Part shown: piece after piece, positions 62,105 through 64,000 of the stretch
Layout of the letters: each line of letters starts with the position of its first letter
Numbering within the stretch: the stretch's first letter is position 1
Assembly (NCBI RefSeq): GCF_010586825.1
Contig: NZ_JAAAGB010000003.1
Span: 124,001 to 188,000, forward strand
Direction: 5' to 3'
From: Draconibacterium mangrovi
Lineage (GTDB): Bacteria > Bacteroidota > Bacteroidia > Bacteroidales > Prolixibacteraceae
Length of the DNA stretch: 64,000 bases
Program-made: the position numbers and the translations under genes
Notes under the pieces: model-generated
The model's input: only the letters and a program-made list of their open reading frames with translations
Databases searched by the model: none
Told to the model about the DNA's origin: nothing

Positions 62105-63055
62105 ATGAAACGAATTTTGGTAACCGGAGGAGCAGGATTTGTTGGATCTCACCTTTGCGAAAGGCTGTTAAACGATGGCAATGAGGTAATTTGCCTCGAT
62201 AACTATTTTACCGGCAAAAAGCAAAAGATCATTCACTTGCTTGACAATCCATACTTCGAGCTGGTACGGCACGATATTACACAGCCTTTTTACATCGAAG
62301 TGGACGAAATATACAACCTGGCTTGTCCGGCGTCACCAGTTCAGTATCAGTACAATCCCATAAAAACTATCAAAACTTCGGTGATGGGTGCTGTAAATAT
62401 GCTTGGTTTGGCCAAACGTATAAAAGCCAAAATTCTGCAGGCATCAACCAGCGAAGTTTATGGAGTTCCCGATGTTCATCCTCAAAACGAAGAATATTGG
62501 GGACACGTTAATCCCATCGGAGTCCGCTCGTGTTACGATGAAGGGAAACGTTGTGCCGAATCGTTGTTTGTGAATTACCATGTACAGAACGACGTTTTGA
62601 TCAAGATCATACGTATTTTTAATACCTATGGCCCTAAAATGGAGCCGGATGACGGACGCGTTGTTTCGAACTTTATAGTACAAGCGCTGAAAGGTAAAGA
62701 CATTACCATTTTTGGCGACGGACAACAAACCCGCAGCTTTCAGTATGTAAGCGATTTGATTGAGGGAATGATTCGAATGATGAAAACCGATGATGATTTT
62801 ATCGGGCCGGTAAACATTGGTAATCCGGGCGAATTTACCATGCTCGAGCTGGCCAACGAGATTCTTGATATTACCGGATCCAAATCAAAAATCGTTCATT
62901 TACCATTACCACAAGACGACCCGACACAACGTCAACCGGATATTACGTTGGCTAAAGAAAAACTGGATGGCTGGGAACCTACCATTCCGCTTCGCGAAGG
63001 TTTAATAAAAACGATTGCATATTTTGAGCAACTATTGAAAGAAGAAAACCTGTAA
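62105..63055 (+). CDS. uxs: UDP-glucuronate decarboxylase (UDP-xylose synthase)
   Basis: A 316-residue extended SDR. It has [12 protein letters not shown] at the start, TSEVYG, and the UXS-type [11 protein letters not shown] with the catalytic Tyr and Lys. Arg-rich [10 protein letters not shown] and [11 protein letters not shown] follow as in UDP-xylose synthases. It converts UDP-glucuronate to UDP-xylose, probably for exopolysaccharide or glycan decoration. Cotranscribed with ugd; its stop lies 1 bp from the topB stop on the opposite strand. Confidence 0.95.
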   Translation: MKRILVTGGAGFVGSHLCERLLNDGNEVICLDNYFTGKKQKIIHLLDNPYFELVRHDITQPFYIEVDEIYNLACPASPVQYQYNPIKTIKTSVMGAVNMLGLAKRIKAKILQASTSEVYGVPDVHPQNEEYWGHVNPIGVRSCYDEGKRCAESLFVNYHVQNDVLIKIIRIFNTYGPKMEPDDGRVVSNFIVQALKGKDITIFGDGQQTRSFQYVSDLIEGMIRMMKTDDDFIGPVNIGNPGEFTMLELANEILDITGSKSKIVHLPLPQDDPTQRQPDITLAKEKLDGWEPTIPLREGLIKTIAYFEQLLKEENL

Positions 63056-63056
63056 T

Positions 63057-64000
63057 TTAACTCTGCAAAATCTCCAGCACCAACTCCTTTGTTAGTTTGC
63101 GTCCGGCAGCTTTTTCGCGAATGGCATCGAAGGTGAATTTAAAATCGCAGCCTTCTTTCCAGTTGCTGCAACCGTAGGCCGTTTTCCCTTTTAGTATTGT
63201 TCCGCCACACTTTGGGCATTTGGGCGTTGAATCGACGGCTTTCTTTTCTGACGAAGATTTATCCACAAACTCCACATTACAATCCGACGTGAGCTGCAAT
63301 ATACCGTCCACCTTTTTATCCCCCATTTTAAAACCTTTGAGTTTAGTGGTGGCTCCTTTTTTCAGCAAACGCTCAACCTGTTTGTCGGTGAGCTTTTTCT
63401 CCATAAAAACAAATGGCAGCCTGAAATCACAACCTTCTTTCCAACGGTTACAACCATAAGCATTTTTGCCTTTCAGCACTTTTCCTTCCGAGCACTTCGG
63501 GCAGATCATTTCATCGTTACCACCGTTAACGTCCTTTTTCCCTTTTGCCTTTTGCCTTTTACCTTTCTCCTTTTTTTCCGGTTCCGGTGCGGCCAGTTTT
63601 ACCGAGCTACGATCGCGCATCACTTCAACTACCAGATCGTAAACCATACGTTTCATATCGTAAATAAACTTCGAGGCACTGTATTCACCCTGCTCAATTT
63701 CACGCAGTCGCTTCTCCCATTGGCCGGTTAGTTCGGCCGATTTCAGCAATTCATTCTGAATGGTATCAATCAACTGAATTCCCATTTTGGTTGGGTGGAT
63801 CTGCTTCTTCTGTCGCTCGATATATTTACGCCGGAATAAAGTCTCGATAATTGCTGCACGTGTAGATGGACGACCAATACCGTTGGCTTTCATCAGGTCG
63901 CGCAGTTCATCGTCATCCACATTTTTACCGGCCGTTTCCATGGCTCGCAGTAACGTTGCTTCGGTATAATAACGCGGCGGTTTGGTTTCCTTTTCAGTAA
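63057..64000 (-). CDS. topB: DNA topoisomerase III, C-terminal part
   Basis: The gene runs off the right end; only 313 C-terminal residues are seen. The part starts EKETKPPRYYTEATLLRAME, the typical junction of the topoisomerase III core, with NGIGRPSTRAAIIETL. Then a Lys-rich linker and two C4-type zinc fingers (CPKCSEGKVLKGKNAYGC; CPKCGGTILKGKTAYGCSNW) with a DUF-like domain between them. It is a type IA enzyme that decatenates DNA. The low-complexity KKEKGKRQKAKGKK linker is a normal variable part. It converges on uxs. Confidence 0.9.
   Translation of the reverse strand, partial: TEKETKPPRYYTEATLLRAMETAGKNVDDDELRDLMKANGIGRPSTRAAIIETLFRRKYIERQKKQIHPTKMGIQLIDTIQNELLKSAELTGQWEKRLREIEQGEYSASKFIYDMKRMVYDLVVEVMRDRSSVKLAAPEPEKKEKGKRQKAKGKKDVNGGNDEMICPKCSEGKVLKGKNAYGCNRWKEGCDFRLPFVFMEKKLTDKQVERLLKKGATTKLKGFKMGDKKVDGILQLTSDCNVEFVDKSSSEKKAVDSTPKCPKCGGTILKGKTAYGCSNWKEGCDFKFTFDAIREKAAGRKLTKELVLEILQS

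Overview
The window looks like chromosomal DNA of a Bacteroidota member, probably of the Bacteroidales/Marinilabiliales side (inference). The evidence is: the bamD-rpoZ-coaBC-porD-recN gene order typical of the phylum; a type IX secretion factor (PorD); the Bacteroidota form of RNA polymerase omega; promoters of the TTG-N17-21-TAnnTTTG type instead of -35/-10; few Shine-Dalgarno sites; SPASC-type lipoboxes; a TonB-dependent receptor with a carboxypeptidase-like N-terminal domain; and a serine palmitoyltransferase-like enzyme pointing to sphingolipids. The GGGtGRT/NifU-like pair suggests an anaerobic or facultative lifestyle. No rRNA, tRNA, CRISPR array or insertion sequence was seen.

Layout. 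1-7.7 kb: a lipoprotein, a 42-bp tandem repeat array with a 20-bp palindrome, then the leftward housekeeping operon bamD-rpoZ-coaBC-porD-recN-cvfB. 7.9-9.2 kb: serine palmitoyltransferase with a textbook promoter and terminator. 9.3-11.3 kb: a two-gene carbohydrate unit (CE15-like esterase and DUF1080 lipoprotein). 11.4-34.4 kb: the main feature, a 23-kb leftward extracellular contractile injection system (eCIS) operon. Its order from the 5' end is tail terminator (DUF4255), a conserved unknown, sheath, tube, second tube, DUF5908, LysM hub, VgrG-like spike, PAAR tip, gp25, two large baseplate proteins, a 1421-residue PKD protein, tape measure, a DUF4157-calpain-like protease (the likely cargo) and an AAA ATPase. 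34.7-43.4 kb: PBP4, CrcB, an SDR, DUF190, the NifU-like/GGGtGRT pair, a C_GCAxxG_C_C protein, enolase, a small membrane protein and a Mut7-C RNase-like protein. 43.5-43.8 kb: a second, unrelated repeat array, also with a period of about 42 bp. 43.8-51.3 kb: two Omp85-type barrels and a membrane-lipid gene group (CDP-alcohol phosphotransferase, SDR, polyprenol/diacylglycerol kinase-like, CdsA-like) next to a TauE/SafE permease. 51.3-64 kb: a trypsin-like protease remnant, a tricorn-like protease, an unknown exported protein, an M20 amidohydrolase, a probable copper TonB receptor with a Cys-rich partner and an operator-like palindrome, the UDP-glucose to UDP-xylose pair ugd-uxs, and the 3' part of topoisomerase III.

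How it works together. The eCIS genes give a complete contractile particle (sheath, tube, spike, baseplate, tape measure, terminator, assembly ATPase) with no membrane-anchoring type VI genes. The strongest candidate for new biology is the 665-residue protein between the tape measure and the ATPase. It joins a DUF4157 domain (HEAAH), known from eCIS-associated toxins, to a C-terminal domain with the calpain Cys-His-Asn signature, which suggests an injected protease. No recognisable tail fibre gene is present, so the PKD protein may take a surface or target-recognition role (inference).
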